The position numbers and the translations under genes were made by a program. From Streptomyces sp. NBC_01788 (GTDB taxonomy: Bacteria > Actinomycetota > Actinomycetes > Streptomycetales > Streptomycetaceae), in assembly GCF_035917575.1 (NCBI RefSeq), contig NZ_CP109090.1, positions 5,890,001 through 5,954,000 of the forward strand: a DNA stretch of 64,000 nt, given 5' to 3'. The notes beneath the pieces were generated by a model that was not told the origin of the DNA, ran no database searches, and was given only the letters and a program-made list of their open reading frames with translations. This document shows, one piece after another, positions 8,163 through 17,213 of this stretch (positions within the stretch are counted from its first letter, which is position 1; the number at the start of each line of letters is the position of its first letter).

Positions 8163-11100
8163 ATGCAGACCTCGCCGGACCGGCACGAGTACCCCGCCCA
8201 CTGGGAGGCCGACGTGGTACTGCGCGACGGCGGCACCGCACGGATCCGCCCCATCACCGCCGACGACGCCGGCCGTCTGGTCAGCTTCTACGAGCAGGTG
8301 TCGGACGAGTCCAAGTACTACCGCTTCTTCGCGCCCTACCCGCGGCTCTCCGCGAAGGACGTCCACCGCTTCACGCACCACGACTTCGTGGATCGGGTGG
8401 GACTCGCGGCCACGGTCGGCGGCGAGTTCATCGCCACCGTACGCTACGACCGCATCGGCGCGGACGGCATGCCCGCCTCGGCGCCCTCCGACGAGGCCGA
8501 GGTCGCCTTCCTCGTGCAGGACGCCCATCAGGGCCGGGGCGTCGCCTCCGCGCTCCTGGAGCACATCGCGGCCGTTGCCCGGGAGCGCGGCATCCGCCGC
8601 TTCACCGCCGAGGTGCTGCCGGCCAACACCAAGATGATCAAGGTGTTCACGGACGCCGGGTACACCCAGAAGCGCAGTTTCGAGGACGGCGTCGTACACC
8701 TGGAGTTCGGCATCGAGCCGACCGACCGCTCGCTGGCCGTGCAGCACGCACGGGAGCAGCGGGCCGAGGCGCGGTCGGTACGGCGGTTGCTCGTGCCCGG
8801 CTCGGTCGCCGTCGTCGGAGTGGGCCGCACGCGCGGCGGCGTGGGCCGCGGCATCCTCGACAACATCCGCGACGCCGGGTTCACGGGGCGGCTCCACGCC
8901 GTGAACCGGGCCTTCGGCGAGGACTGCCGGGAGATCGACGGGGTGCCCGCCCACCGCTCGGTGCGCGACATCGACGGCCCTGTGGACCTCGCCGTCGTCG
9001 CCGTGCCGGCCGAGCACGTCCCGGACGCCGTCGCCGAGTGCGGGGAGCACGGGGTGCAGGGACTCGTCGTGATCTCCGCGGGCTACGCGGAGAGCGGCCC
9101 CGAGGGACGCGAGCGGCAGCGCGCGCTCGTGCGGCAGGCACGCTCGTACGGCATGCGGATCATCGGGCCCAACACCTTCGGCATCATCAACACCTCGCCG
9201 GACGTCCGCCTCAACGCCTCCCTCGCCCCTGAGCTGCCCCGGCCCGGCCGCATCGGTCTATTCGCCCAGTCCGGGGCCATCGGCATCGCGCTGCTGTCCC
9301 GGCTGCACCGGCGCGGCGGCGGGGTCACCGGGGTCACCGGGGTGTCGACCTTCGTGTCGGCCGGCAACAGGGCGGACGTCTCCGGCAACGACGTCATGCA
9401 GTTCTGGTACGACGACCCCGACACCGACGTCGCCCTGATGTACCTGGAGTCCATCGGCAACCCGCGCAAGTTCACCCGCCTGGCCCGGCGTACGGCGGCG
9501 GTGAAGCCGCTGGTCGTGGTGCAGAGCGCGGGCTCCGCCCCGCAGGGGCACGCGGTACGGGCGACGCGGCTGCCGCACGCGACGGTGTCCGCGCTGCTGC
9601 GGCAGGCCGGCGTCATCCGGGTCGACACCATCACCGAACTGGTCGACACCGGCCTGCTGCTCGCCCGGCAGCCACTGCCGCCGGGACCGCGGGTGGCGAT
9701 CCTCGGCAACTCCGAGTCGCTGGGCGTGCTGACCTACGACCGCTGTCTCGCGGAGGGCCTGCGCCCCCAGCCTCCGCGCGACCTGACGACGGCGGCCTCG
9801 GCGGAGGACTTCCGGGCCGCGCTGTCCCGGGCGCTCACCGACGAGACCACCGACGCGGTGGTCGTCACGCTGATACCGGCGGTGGGGGAGGGGGCCGCCG
9901 CGGACACGGCCCTGGCCGAGGCGCTGCGCTCGGCCGCCCAGGAGGTCCCCGGCAAGCCGGTCCTGGTGGTCCACGTCGAGTTCGGCGACCTGGCGGAAGC
10001 CCTCTCCGCCGCCACTAGCACGGCCCCGCCCCCCGGCCCGGGCCCTCAGCCACCGGCGACCCCGCTGCTGCCGCCGTCCACGGCACCCGGACGGGGGCCG
10101 ACCTCCCCGGCGGGCGCGGACCATCGGGCGGACGGAGTCGCCTCGGTGGGCGGGGAGTCTCCGGTGGGCGGGGAGTCTCCGACGGGTGGTGCGTCTCCGA
10201 CGGGCGCGGACCACCCGGTGGGTGGGCCCTCCTTGCCGGGCCCGGATCGCCAGGCGGATGCCGCCTCCCCGGCCGACTCCGGGCCCGAGTCCGGCGGGGG
10301 CCCGCACGGGCGCGGGAGCCCCTGGCCGGGGGCGAGCCATCAGTCCGGCCAGGGTGCCCCGGCCGCCGACCCGAACCCCGAGACCGGCACCGGCCCGAAA
10401 GCGCGCACGGGACCCGGGCGAGGCCCTGGCCAGGCCTCCGGCTCCGGTCAGGCCCCCGGCCCCGGCCGGGAATCGGGTCCGGACCAGCCTCGCGCCGCAG
10501 GTTCGCTGCCCGGTCCCGGCCCTCGGCGACCGGCCCCCGCCGTGCCCGGAGGGGCCGGAGGAACGGGCCCCGGGCCCGTGGCGTCGGCCGGTGCGAGCGC
10601 CGAGCCGGCCCCCGCCGGTCCGCGGCTGATCACCGCCTACCCCGCCGCCGAGCGCGCCGTACGGGCGCTCGCCGAAGCGGTCCGGTACGGGCAGTGGCGG
10701 CGGGAGGCGGCGGAGCCCGGCCGGGTGCCGGAGTACGAGGACATCGACGAGAAGGGCGCCGCCGCGTTCATCGGCGGGCTCCTGGAGAGCGGGCAGGGCC
10801 TCACGCTCGGCACGGAGAAGACCTGCGAGCTGCTCGGCCGGTACGGCATCCACGTGCGCCGGGCCCTGCCCGCACCCACCCCCGACGACGCCGCCGAAGC
10901 CGCCCGCGCCCTCGGTTACCCCGTCGCCCTGAAGGCCACCGCCCCCCACCTGCGGCACCGCGCCGACCTCGGCGGCGTACGCCTCGACCTCACCGACGAG
11001 GAGCAACTCCGCTGGTCCTACGCCGAGTTGACCGACCTCTTCGGCAAGCCCGAGGAGGTGCGGCCGGTGGTGCAGGCGATGGCGCCCCGAGGCGTCGACA

Positions 11101-11483
11101 CCGTCGTGCGCGCGGTCATCGACCCGGCGGCCGGCGCCGTGCTCTCCTTCGGGCTCGCCGGCGTCGCCTCCCAACTGCTCGGCGACATGGCGCACCGGCT
11201 GATCCCGGTCACCGACCGCGAGGCCACCTCCCTGATCCGATCCATCCGCACGGCGCCCCTGCTGTTCGGCTGGCGCGGCTCCGCCCCCGTCGACACACCC
11301 GCCTTGCAGGAGCTGCTGCTGCGCGTGTCACGGCTGGTCCACGACCACCCGGAGGTCGTCGCCGTCACCCTGGAACCGGTCGTCGTCGCCCCGCGCGGGC
11401 TGACCGTCCTCGACGCCTCCGTGCGCCTGGCGCCCCCGCCCGCCCGCGACGACCTCGGCCCGCGCACGCTCCCGGTGTACTGA
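8163..11483 (+). CDS. patA: Protein lysine acetyltransferase, GNAT + NDP-forming acyl-CoA synthetase-like (PatA type)
   Basis: This 1,106-residue protein has four parts. An N-terminal GNAT domain (about 15-185) includes an acetyl-CoA loop in QDAHQGRGVASALL. A CoA-binding Rossmann domain (about 200-340) follows, then a succinyl-CoA-ligase-like region (to about 615). A low-complexity Gly/Pro/Ser/Ala linker spans about 619-817, and a C-terminal ATP-grasp domain spans about 830-1100. GNAT-first order with a long hinge matches my memory of S. lividans PatA, which acetylates acyl-CoA synthetases and thereby switches them off. The ATG at 8163 (MQTSPD) is chosen because the upstream extension has non-coding composition. 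An 18-bp tandem repeat lies in the linker. Confidence 0.9.
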   Translation: MQTSPDRHEYPAHWEADVVLRDGGTARIRPITADDAGRLVSFYEQVSDESKYYRFFAPYPRLSAKDVHRFTHHDFVDRVGLAATVGGEFIATVRYDRIGADGMPASAPSDEAEVAFLVQDAHQGRGVASALLEHIAAVARERGIRRFTAEVLPANTKMIKVFTDAGYTQKRSFEDGVVHLEFGIEPTDRSLAVQHAREQRAEARSVRRLLVPGSVAVVGVGRTRGGVGRGILDNIRDAGFTGRLHAVNRAFGEDCREIDGVPAHRSVRDIDGPVDLAVVAVPAEHVPDAVAECGEHGVQGLVVISAGYAESGPEGRERQRALVRQARSYGMRIIGPNTFGIINTSPDVRLNASLAPELPRPGRIGLFAQSGAIGIALLSRLHRRGGGVTGVTGVSTFVSAGNRADVSGNDVMQFWYDDPDTDVALMYLESIGNPRKFTRLARRTAAVKPLVVVQSAGSAPQGHAVRATRLPHATVSALLRQAGVIRVDTITELVDTGLLLARQPLPPGPRVAILGNSESLGVLTYDRCLAEGLRPQPPRDLTTAASAEDFRAALSRALTDETTDAVVVTLIPAVGEGAAADTALAEALRSAAQEVPGKPVLVVHVEFGDLAEALSAATSTAPPPGPGPQPPATPLLPPSTAPGRGPTSPAGADHRADGVASVGGESPVGGESPTGGASPTGADHPVGGPSLPGPDRQADAASPADSGPESGGGPHGRGSPWPGASHQSGQGAPAADPNPETGTGPKARTGPGRGPGQASGSGQAPGPGRESGPDQPRAAGSLPGPGPRRPAPAVPGGAGGTGPGPVASAGASAEPAPAGPRLITAYPAAERAVRALAEAVRYGQWRREAAEPGRVPEYEDIDEKGAAAFIGGLLESGQGLTLGTEKTCELLGRYGIHVRRALPAPTPDDAAEAARALGYPVALKATAPHLRHRADLGGVRLDLTDEEQLRWSYAELTDLFGKPEEVRPVVQAMAPRGVDTVVRAVIDPAAGAVLSFGLAGVASQLLGDMAHRLIPVTDREATSLIRSIRTAPLLFGWRGSAPVDTPALQELLLRVSRLVHDHPEVVAVTLEPVVVAPRGLTVLDASVRLAPPPARDDLGPRTLPVY
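10145..10198 (+). repeat. 18-bp tandem repeat inside the patA linker
   Basis: GGTGGGCGGGGAGTCTCC occurs twice head-to-tail (10145-10162 and 10163-10180), followed by a degenerate third unit (GACGGGTGGTGCGTCTCC). Each unit encodes six linker residues (GGESPV/T-like), so copy-number change would keep the frame. Confidence 0.85.
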
Positions 11484-11544
11484 CCGGGACTCCTCGCTCC
11501 GCGGCGGTGCCTCGCAGTCAGTGCGCCCCCGTAGGATGGACGGC

Positions 11545-12132
11545 ATGGCCAAGACCAGTACGACGACCCAGGGGCTGCGTTCGGCGATCGAACGCAGCGG
11601 CTACTACCCGGCTCTCGTGGCCGAGGCGGTGGAGGCCGCCGTGGGCGGGGAGCCCATCCGGTCGTACCTGGTCCATCAGGAGACCACGTTCGACCAGAAC
11701 GAGGTGCGGCGGCACGTGACGGTGCTCGTCCTCACCGGCAACCGCTTCATCGTCAGCCACACCGACGAGCAGGCCGCCGACAGCACGTCCCCGACGCCGT
11801 ACGCCACCACGTCCACGGAGTCGGTCAAGCTCGACCGGATCTCGTCGGTCGTGGTCAGCCGCGTGGTCGCCAACCCCGAGCAGTACACGCCGGGCACGCT
11901 GCCGCGCGAGGTCGTGCTGACCATCGGCTGGGGCGCCGTGTCCCGGATCGACCTGGAGCCCGCCGCCTGCGGCGACCCCAACTGCGAGGCCGACCACGGC
12001 TACACGGGCAACTCGACGGCGGACGACCTCAGCCTGCGCGTCAGTGAGGCCGGCGACGGCCCCGAGACGGTCCGGCAGGCCCTCGCCTTCGCCCAGGCCA
12101 TCTCCGAGGCCACCGCGGACCCGACCCGCTGA
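11545..12132 (+). CDS. DUF5998-family conserved actinobacterial protein
   Basis: This 195-residue protein of unknown function is conserved next to the following phosphodiesterase gene in streptomycetes. It is a mixed alpha/beta protein without a signal peptide or membrane helix. Notable features are the HQETTFDQNEVRRHVTVLVLTGNRF strand region and a PAACGDPNCEADHG segment with two cysteines and a histidine that could bind metal. The ATG at 11545 follows GGATGGA; the ATG at 11536 is possible. The stop overlaps the next ATG (TGATG), so the two genes are coupled and probably work together. Confidence 0.8.
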   Translation: MAKTSTTTQGLRSAIERSGYYPALVAEAVEAAVGGEPIRSYLVHQETTFDQNEVRRHVTVLVLTGNRFIVSHTDEQAADSTSPTPYATTSTESVKLDRISSVVVSRVVANPEQYTPGTLPREVVLTIGWGAVSRIDLEPAACGDPNCEADHGYTGNSTADDLSLRVSEAGDGPETVRQALAFAQAISEATADPTR

Positions 12133-13340
12133 TGACCCGCCCCTTCTTCCCCGACGACGCCACCGCCTGGGACCACCCCGAGCCGCTGGCCGTCGAGTCC
12201 GCACCCGCCCCCGCGTACGGCACCGGCTCGCTCGCCGACCTGCTGCCCACGCTGGCCGCCGGCATGGGCGTCCCGCGGATGACGGCCGCGATCGACGAGC
12301 TGGCCCCCGTCGACCGCGCCTGCGTCTTCCTGATCGACGGCCTCGGCTGGGAGCAGCTGAAGGCGCACCCCTCGGACGCGCCCTACCTGAACTCCCTGCT
12401 CGGCAGCTCGCGCGGCGGCACCGGCCGCCCGATCACCGCCGGATACCCGGCGACCACGGCGACCTCGCTCGCCTCCGTCGGCACCGGCCTGCCCCCGGGC
12501 GCGCACGGCCTGCCCGGCTACACCGTGCGCAACCCGGCCACCGGCGAGCTGATGAACCAGCTCCGCTGGCAGCCGTACTCCGATCCGCGCGCCTGGCAGC
12601 CCCACCCCACGGTCTTCCAGCTCGCCCAGCAGGCGGGTGTGCACGCCGCCCAGGTGTCCTCCCCGACCTTCCAGAACACCCCGCTGACCAAGGTCGCGCT
12701 CAGCGGCGGCACGTTCCTGGGACGGCTGACCGGCGAGGAGCGCATGGACGTCGCGGCCGAGCAGCTCGCCGCCGCCGACCGGGCCCTGGTCTACACGTAC
12801 TACTCGGAACTCGACGGCGCAGGTCACCGCTACGGCGTCGACTCCGACACCTGGCGCGGACAGCTCATGCACGTCGACCGGCTGGTCCAGCGCCTGGCCG
12901 AGCAGCTCCCGCCGCGCAGCGCGCTCTACGTCACCGCCGACCACGGCATGGTCGACATCCCGTTCGACGAGCAGCACCGCGTCGACTTCGACGAGGACTG
13001 GGAGCTGCGCGCGGGCGTCGCCCTGCTCGGCGGCGAGGGACGCGCACGGCACGTGTACGCGGTGCCGGGCGCCGAGGGCGACGTGCTCACCTGCTGGCGC
13101 GAGGTGCTCGGCGAGCAGTTCTGGGTCGCCTCCCGGGACGAGGCGATCGCGGCGGGCTGGTTCGGGCCGCGCGTCGACGAGCGGGTGTACGCGCGGATCG
13201 GCGACGTGATCGCCGCCGCCCACGACGACGTCCTGCTCATCGCCTCCGAGCAGGAGCCGAAGGAGTCGCTGATGGTCGGCAACCACGGTTCGATGACCCC
13301 TGCCGAGCAGCTGGTCCCGCTGCTGGAAGTACGCTCCTGA
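12132..13340 (+). CDS. Alkaline-phosphatase-superfamily phosphodiesterase / nucleotide pyrophosphatase
   Basis: This 402-residue protein has the type I phosphodiesterase/NPP fold. The first metal Asp lies in CVFLIDGLGW (about 65-74) and the nucleophile threonine in GYPATTATSLAS. Further metal ligands are in SELDGAGHRYG and in VTADHGMVDIP, and a late histidine in GNHGSMTP. The family hydrolyses phosphodiester or pyrophosphate bonds with two zinc ions; the substrate is unknown. No signal peptide is evident. It is translationally coupled to the DUF5998 gene by a 1-base overlap. Confidence 0.88.
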   Translation: MTRPFFPDDATAWDHPEPLAVESAPAPAYGTGSLADLLPTLAAGMGVPRMTAAIDELAPVDRACVFLIDGLGWEQLKAHPSDAPYLNSLLGSSRGGTGRPITAGYPATTATSLASVGTGLPPGAHGLPGYTVRNPATGELMNQLRWQPYSDPRAWQPHPTVFQLAQQAGVHAAQVSSPTFQNTPLTKVALSGGTFLGRLTGEERMDVAAEQLAAADRALVYTYYSELDGAGHRYGVDSDTWRGQLMHVDRLVQRLAEQLPPRSALYVTADHGMVDIPFDEQHRVDFDEDWELRAGVALLGGEGRARHVYAVPGAEGDVLTCWREVLGEQFWVASRDEAIAAGWFGPRVDERVYARIGDVIAAAHDDVLLIASEQEPKESLMVGNHGSMTPAEQLVPLLEVRS

Positions 13341-13407
13341 GGCTCCTTCCCGCCCACTCGCCGTACACCACCGTCCTCCACACTCGCCGAAAGGTGCCCA
13401 ACTGCTC

Positions 13408-14058
13408 ATGCCAGAGCTGGTGTTCTTCTCCGGAACCATGGACTGCGGGAAGTCGACACTGGCTCTCCAGATCGAGCACAACCGCTCCGCGCGCGGCCTT
13501 GTGGGCATGATCTTCACCCGTGACGACCGGGCCGGCGAGGGCAAGCTGTCCTCACGCCTCGGTCTCGTGACGGACGCGGTGGAGGTCGAGGACGGCGTGG
13601 ACCTGTACGGCTACCTCGTCGACCACCTCTCGCAGGGCCGCCGCGCCGACTACGTGATCGCGGACGAGGCGCAGTTCCTCGCGCCCGAGCAGATCGACCA
13701 GCTCGCGCGCGTGGTCGACGACCTGGAGATGGACGTCTACGCCTTCGGCATCACGACGGACTTCCGCTCCAAGCTGTTCCCCGGCTCCCAGCGCCTGGTC
13801 GAACTGTCCGACCGCGTCGAGGTCCTCCAGGTCGAGGCCCTGTGCTGGTGCGGCGCCCGCGCCACCCACAACGCCCGCACCGTGGGCGGCGTCATGGTGG
13901 TCGAGGGCGCCCAGGTGTTCGTCGGCGACGTGACCCGTTCCATGGACGAGATCGGCTACGAGGTCCTGTGCCGCCGCCACCACCGCCGCCGCATGACAGC
14001 CGCCTCGGCACGGGCGGCGGCACTGTCGCCGGACGTGCTGCCGGTGACCGCGGACTGA
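13408..14058 (+). CDS. tdk: Thymidine kinase (type II)
   Basis: This 216-residue enzyme phosphorylates thymidine to dTMP in nucleotide salvage. The P-loop is GTMDCGKS (9-16) and the catalytic glutamate lies in ADEAQFL. The lasso and zinc-ribbon region includes CWCGARATHNA and the late CRRHH ligands. Length and motifs are normal for bacterial TK1-like kinases. The ATG lies 67 bases after the phosphodiesterase stop. The next genes run in the opposite direction. Confidence 0.95.
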   Translation: MPELVFFSGTMDCGKSTLALQIEHNRSARGLVGMIFTRDDRAGEGKLSSRLGLVTDAVEVEDGVDLYGYLVDHLSQGRRADYVIADEAQFLAPEQIDQLARVVDDLEMDVYAFGITTDFRSKLFPGSQRLVELSDRVEVLQVEALCWCGARATHNARTVGGVMVVEGAQVFVGDVTRSMDEIGYEVLCRRHHRRRMTAASARAAALSPDVLPVTAD

Positions 14059-14086
14059 CCGGTTCCGGAGCGACGGCTGGGCGGGC

Positions 14087-14665
14087 TCAGTCGCCGAGGG
14101 TGAACGCCAGGCCGCCTGTGCGCAGTTCGTCCTCGGCCTTGCTGAGGCCGCCGCGGTGGGAGACCTCTACTGTGTAGAACTTCGAGCCCGGCGTGATGTC
14201 GTCGACCGTGAAGGGGAACTCACAGCCCTGCTCCGTCTTCTGGCCGAGGCTCAGACTCCCCATTGCGACGAGGGCTCCTGCGGCGTCGGTGATGGTGACC
14301 TGGGTGCCGAAATGTATGTCGGAGTACCCGCCCGTTCCTGAGCACGGTTCGCCGGAGTCGAGACCCCCGCCGACCCCGGTGACGGTGAGTGTCCCGTCCG
14401 TACTGAACGAGTCCCCGGACTGACCGGCCAGCGACATCCCCGCCCAGCACGCTCCCACCGCAGCGGCTCCGAGGCAGGCACCGATCGCGAGGACCGCGCC
14501 GCGTGACAGCCGCGACCAGCGGGACGCGGGGACAGCCGGCGGATGGTCGGGCATGACGGGTATTGGTTCGGCGGACGTGGAAGCCGGGTTGTCGGCCGTC
14601 TCCTGAACCGGCTCCGGGTCCGTGGTCGGGGGAGGAGGAATGTCTGGCTGCTCCGGGGTCGGCAT
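14087..14665 (-). CDS. Membrane-anchored protein with Pro-rich cytoplasmic N-terminus
   Basis: This 192-residue protein has a Pro/Glu/Thr-rich N-terminus (1-50). One transmembrane helix follows (RGAVLAIGACLGAAAVGACWAGM, about 57-79). A roughly 110-residue extracellular domain has a CSGTGGYS segment and a second cysteine near GCEFPF, consistent with one disulfide. The ATG is preceded by GAGGAAG; a longer upstream reading frame lacks a better site. I recognise no domain. The neighbour at 14819 has the same architecture, so the two may form an envelope-associated pair. Confidence 0.72.
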   Translation of the reverse strand: MPTPEQPDIPPPPTTDPEPVQETADNPASTSAEPIPVMPDHPPAVPASRWSRLSRGAVLAIGACLGAAAVGACWAGMSLAGQSGDSFSTDGTLTVTGVGGGLDSGEPCSGTGGYSDIHFGTQVTITDAAGALVAMGSLSLGQKTEQGCEFPFTVDDITPGSKFYTVEVSHRGGLSKAEDELRTGGLAFTLGD

Positions 14666-14818
14666 GGCGGAACTTCCTCTCGGTTCGAGGGTGTGAGGGC
14701 GCGGAAGCGCGTAGGTGCGAGGAGTGGAGGACGTGGTGGGGGCGGCCCGGTTTCCGGCAGGGCCGCCCCCGAGGCCGCCGCGTCCCCCCACGAGCGCGGC
14801 GGCGTATGCGGAGGCCGG

Positions 14819-15439
14819 TCAGCCGACCTTGGTCCACTTCTGGCAGCCCTTGGTCTCGAAGTACTCGCCCTTGTTGACGGTCACGCGGCCCTGACCTTTG
14901 AGGTTTTCGTTGGCGATGATGGCGCCGAACTCCCCGGAGGCATCCTTGGTGCGTGCCCAGTAGCAGTTCTTGATGAAGCTGCCCTCGTCGGGTCCGGCAG
15001 TCTTGTAGGTGCCGGCCTGCATGTCGTCGCCGACGAGGTACTGCCCCTCGCCCCCGACCGTGGTGGCCGGTCCGGGCTTCTTGGCCGGCTTCGGCGCGAC
15101 CGTGACCTTTTGGGTGACCGTGACGGCCGGCTTCGGCTCGCCCCGCTCAGCGGCCGCGGTCTTGGTGACGGTGACGGCCGGGGCGGGAGCGGCGGAGTTG
15201 TCGGTGCTGCCGGAGTCCCCGCTGTTGCCGATGCCGGTGCCGACCATGAGCGCGACGAACGCGGTCGCGCCGTGGGTGAGCCATGCCTTGCGGTGCGACG
15301 GCTTCGGCGTCGTCGGCTGCCCCATCGGGGAATGTCCGCCGCCGGGCGGCGGGACCGGCGGCACGACGCCCCAGCCCGGTGCACCGCCGGGGCCGGAGGG
15401 CTGCGGGCTGCTGTGCGGCATCGGGGGCGTGTGACTCAT
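14819..15439 (-). CDS. Membrane-anchored protein with Pro-rich N-terminus and disulfide domain
   Basis: This 206-residue protein has a Pro/Gly/Ser-rich cytoplasmic tail (about 1-45) and a transmembrane helix around HGATAFVALMVGTGIG (55-71). A Thr/Val/Lys spacer containing VTVTK/VTVTQ repeats leads to an extracellular C-terminal domain (about 125-206) starting YLVGDDMQAGTYKT and containing two cysteines (NCYW and KGCQ). Such small domains occur in many Streptomyces lipoprotein-like proteins of unknown role. The ATG follows GGAGGA at good spacing. It is separated from the next minus-strand gene by 153 bases. Confidence 0.75.
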   Translation of the reverse strand: MSHTPPMPHSSPQPSGPGGAPGWGVVPPVPPPGGGHSPMGQPTTPKPSHRKAWLTHGATAFVALMVGTGIGNSGDSGSTDNSAAPAPAVTVTKTAAAERGEPKPAVTVTQKVTVAPKPAKKPGPATTVGGEGQYLVGDDMQAGTYKTAGPDEGSFIKNCYWARTKDASGEFGAIIANENLKGQGRVTVNKGEYFETKGCQKWTKVG

Positions 15440-15519
15440 CGCGGTGGTCCTCCGGTCGGCGTCGTGGCACTTGGCCATCACAAGGTGCCTGCCGTTCCGG
15501 TGCGTGAGGCTTTAGATCT

Positions 15520-15966
15520 TTGATAACCCGTATTATCAGGCGGGTTGTGCTCACGCTTTTCCTGGGCGTGATGTTCGGCACTCAATCAGCGAACGCCGCC
15601 GTGGGGAAGGTCGCGGGGATGATGTCGGAGCAGGTCGTCAAGAAGCTGCCTCAGAAGGCGCTCACCAAGGGCGTCGTCTACCCGATAGTGAAAAAAGTCG
15701 CGGGTTACCTCGGCGTCAAGATGACAAAACAGACCTTTGCCAGGAGCGTCTCAAAGGCCGTGCCGGTCGTCGGGGCCGTCGTTTCCGGCGGGCTCACTTT
15801 TGCGACCTACCTTCCCATGGCCAAAAAGCTGAAGAAGCACCTCTCCAGCTTGGAGTTGACGAAGCCGTCGCACCGAGTTGAGAAGGAGGAAGTCGTCGAA
15901 GCTCACGAGGCCTCCATCACCGACTGCGCCGAGCAGCCTGACGCGGGCGGCACTACCTCGAACTAG
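15520..15966 (+). CDS. Small EcsC-like C-terminal fragment or secreted protein (uncertain)
   Basis: This is a 148-residue frame opening with TTG and closed upstream by a stop at 15505. The N-terminus (RRVVLTLFLGVMFGTQSANA) resembles a signal peptide or a helix. The middle (KALTKGVVYPIVKKVAGYLGVKMTKQ ... VPVVGAVVSGGLTFATYLPMAKKLKKHL) resembles, from memory, the C-terminal glycine-rich helices of EcsC-like Streptomyces proteins. It may therefore be the tail of a longer gene that lost its 5' part. No clear ribosome site is seen, and the start codon lies in a palindrome. Local GC is lower than in the neighbours, suggesting transfer. Confidence 0.5.
   Translation: MITRIIRRVVLTLFLGVMFGTQSANAAVGKVAGMMSEQVVKKLPQKALTKGVVYPIVKKVAGYLGVKMTKQTFARSVSKAVPVVGAVVSGGLTFATYLPMAKKLKKHLSSLELTKPSHRVEKEEVVEAHEASITDCAEQPDAGGTTSN
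15521..15538. promoter_or_regulatory. Palindrome TGATAA-N6-TTATCA
   Basis: A perfect 6-bp inverted repeat at the start of the small EcsC-like frame. A related palindrome with the same GATAACC half-site occurs at 19127-19142. Both are AT-rich islands in GC-rich DNA and look like operators for one regulator. Confidence 0.45.
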
Positions 15967-16053
15967 CCTCGTTCATCGAGGCATCCGGGCCTCGCGAGCC
16001 CCTGCCGGCGCCCCGGAAGGGAACCGGCAGGGGGTCTTGTGACCGTATGAATG

Positions 16054-16269
16054 TCAGACGCGCTGCTCCGACGAGGCCAGCCCGACCAACCCCGCCCACG
16101 CGTCACGCGAGACCGCGACGATGGGTCCGGCGACAGTTTTGGAGTCCCTGACGTGCACAACTGCCGCTGCCGTTGCGACCTCCACACAATCGCCGCCCTC
16201 GGCTCCGCTGTAGCTGCTCTTGAACCAGGTGAGGCCGGAGGCGACGGTCGAGGACTCAGCGTTGTTCAT
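16054..16269 (-). CDS. DUF397 domain protein
   Basis: This 71-residue protein has the DUF397 signature: WFKSSYSG, GGDCVEVA, VVHVRDSK, then the conserved WAGLV-like end. Such proteins are nearly always encoded just after an XRE/DUF5753 regulator in streptomycetes. They act as its small partner (WhiJ-type systems) in developmental or antibiotic control, with some toxin-antitoxin-like behaviour. The start overlaps the stop of the upstream regulator by 4 bases, so translation is coupled. Confidence 0.93.
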   Translation of the reverse strand: MNNAESSTVASGLTWFKSSYSGAEGGDCVEVATAAAVVHVRDSKTVAGPIVAVSRDAWAGLVGLASSEQRV

Positions 16270-17213
16270 AGCTCTCCCAGCAACCCTTCGATGAACGCCA
16301 GTGACTCTCTCGGAGTGAGAGCCTGTGATCGGATGATCCCATAACGGGCGGCAGCGAGAGCCGCTTGATCCGCGTCTGTCTGAAGAGCGCTGGTGCCCTG
16401 GGCCTCGGCGTACGCGAACTTCTTGCCGCCCTTCTGCGTGACGACCGTGAACGGCCCGTCCACACCCGCACTTTCCTCGCAGCGGAGCGGCATGACCTGG
16501 ATCTCTACGTTCGGTTTCTGGCCGATCAAAAGGAGTTGCTCCAACTGCCCGCGCAGCACGTCCCTGCCGCCGTACCAGCGACGCAACACCGACTCGTCCA
16601 TCACGAAACTCAGTAGCGGGGCAGGCCGTCGGTCAAAGATCTCCTTCCGGGCCAGCCGAGCTGTCACCCGCTGCTCGATGACCTCCTCGTCCAGGGGCGG
16701 ACGTCGCATGCCCAGCAGCGCCCTCATGTACTCCTCGGTCTGGAGCAGCCCCTTGACCACGAGGGTGTCGTAGGAAAGCAGCTCAACGGCTTCCTTCTCC
16801 AGCACCGCCATCCCCTGAAAGAACACCGGATACTGAGCCCGCTCCACCTGCTCCTTCCACAGGCACAGCAACCCGCCCGCCCCCAGCACCTCATCGGCGC
16901 GCTCGATCGTCCTGGGCGTCGGAATCCTCCGCCCCTGCTCGAACGAAGCGACCGTGGACGCCGAATACCCGAGCCGCCGTCCGAACTCCTCGCGCTCCAG
17001 CCCCTCCCGCACCCGCAGCGTCTTCATGGTCTGCCCGAACGCGACGACGACACCCCGCCCCGCCTCGTCCTCCGGTCGTCGCCCCGCGGCCCGGTCGTCG
17101 TTCTCCCAGCCGTCCCCGGGACCCATGGCCGCCCCCACACCGCCGCCGTCACGCTCTTCCGCAAGCGCCTCGGCGCCCGCCTCCACGCCCTTGCGCTCAG
17201 TCATGTCCGTCAT
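16266..17213 (-). CDS. XRE-family regulator with DUF5753 domain (WhiJ/Scr1-like)
   Basis: This 315-residue protein has a variable charged N-terminus, an XRE helix-turn-helix at about 65-115 (LEREEFGRRLGYSASTVASFEQG), and a C-terminal DUF5753 ligand-like domain (about 130-310, with YDTLVVKGLLQTEEYMRAL and VEIQVMPL). The chosen ATG lies 5 nt after AAGGAGG. A GTG one codon earlier and a later ATG are alternatives. It probably regulates itself and the neighbouring DUF397 gene, and possibly the ATPase gene that now lies 1.1 kb away. Confidence 0.92.
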   Translation of the reverse strand: MTDMTERKGVEAGAEALAEERDGGGVGAAMGPGDGWENDDRAAGRRPEDEAGRGVVVAFGQTMKTLRVREGLEREEFGRRLGYSASTVASFEQGRRIPTPRTIERADEVLGAGGLLCLWKEQVERAQYPVFFQGMAVLEKEAVELLSYDTLVVKGLLQTEEYMRALLGMRRPPLDEEVIEQRVTARLARKEIFDRRPAPLLSFVMDESVLRRWYGGRDVLRGQLEQLLLIGQKPNVEIQVMPLRCEESAGVDGPFTVVTQKGGKKFAYAEAQGTSALQTDADQAALAAARYGIIRSQALTPRESLAFIEGLLGEL

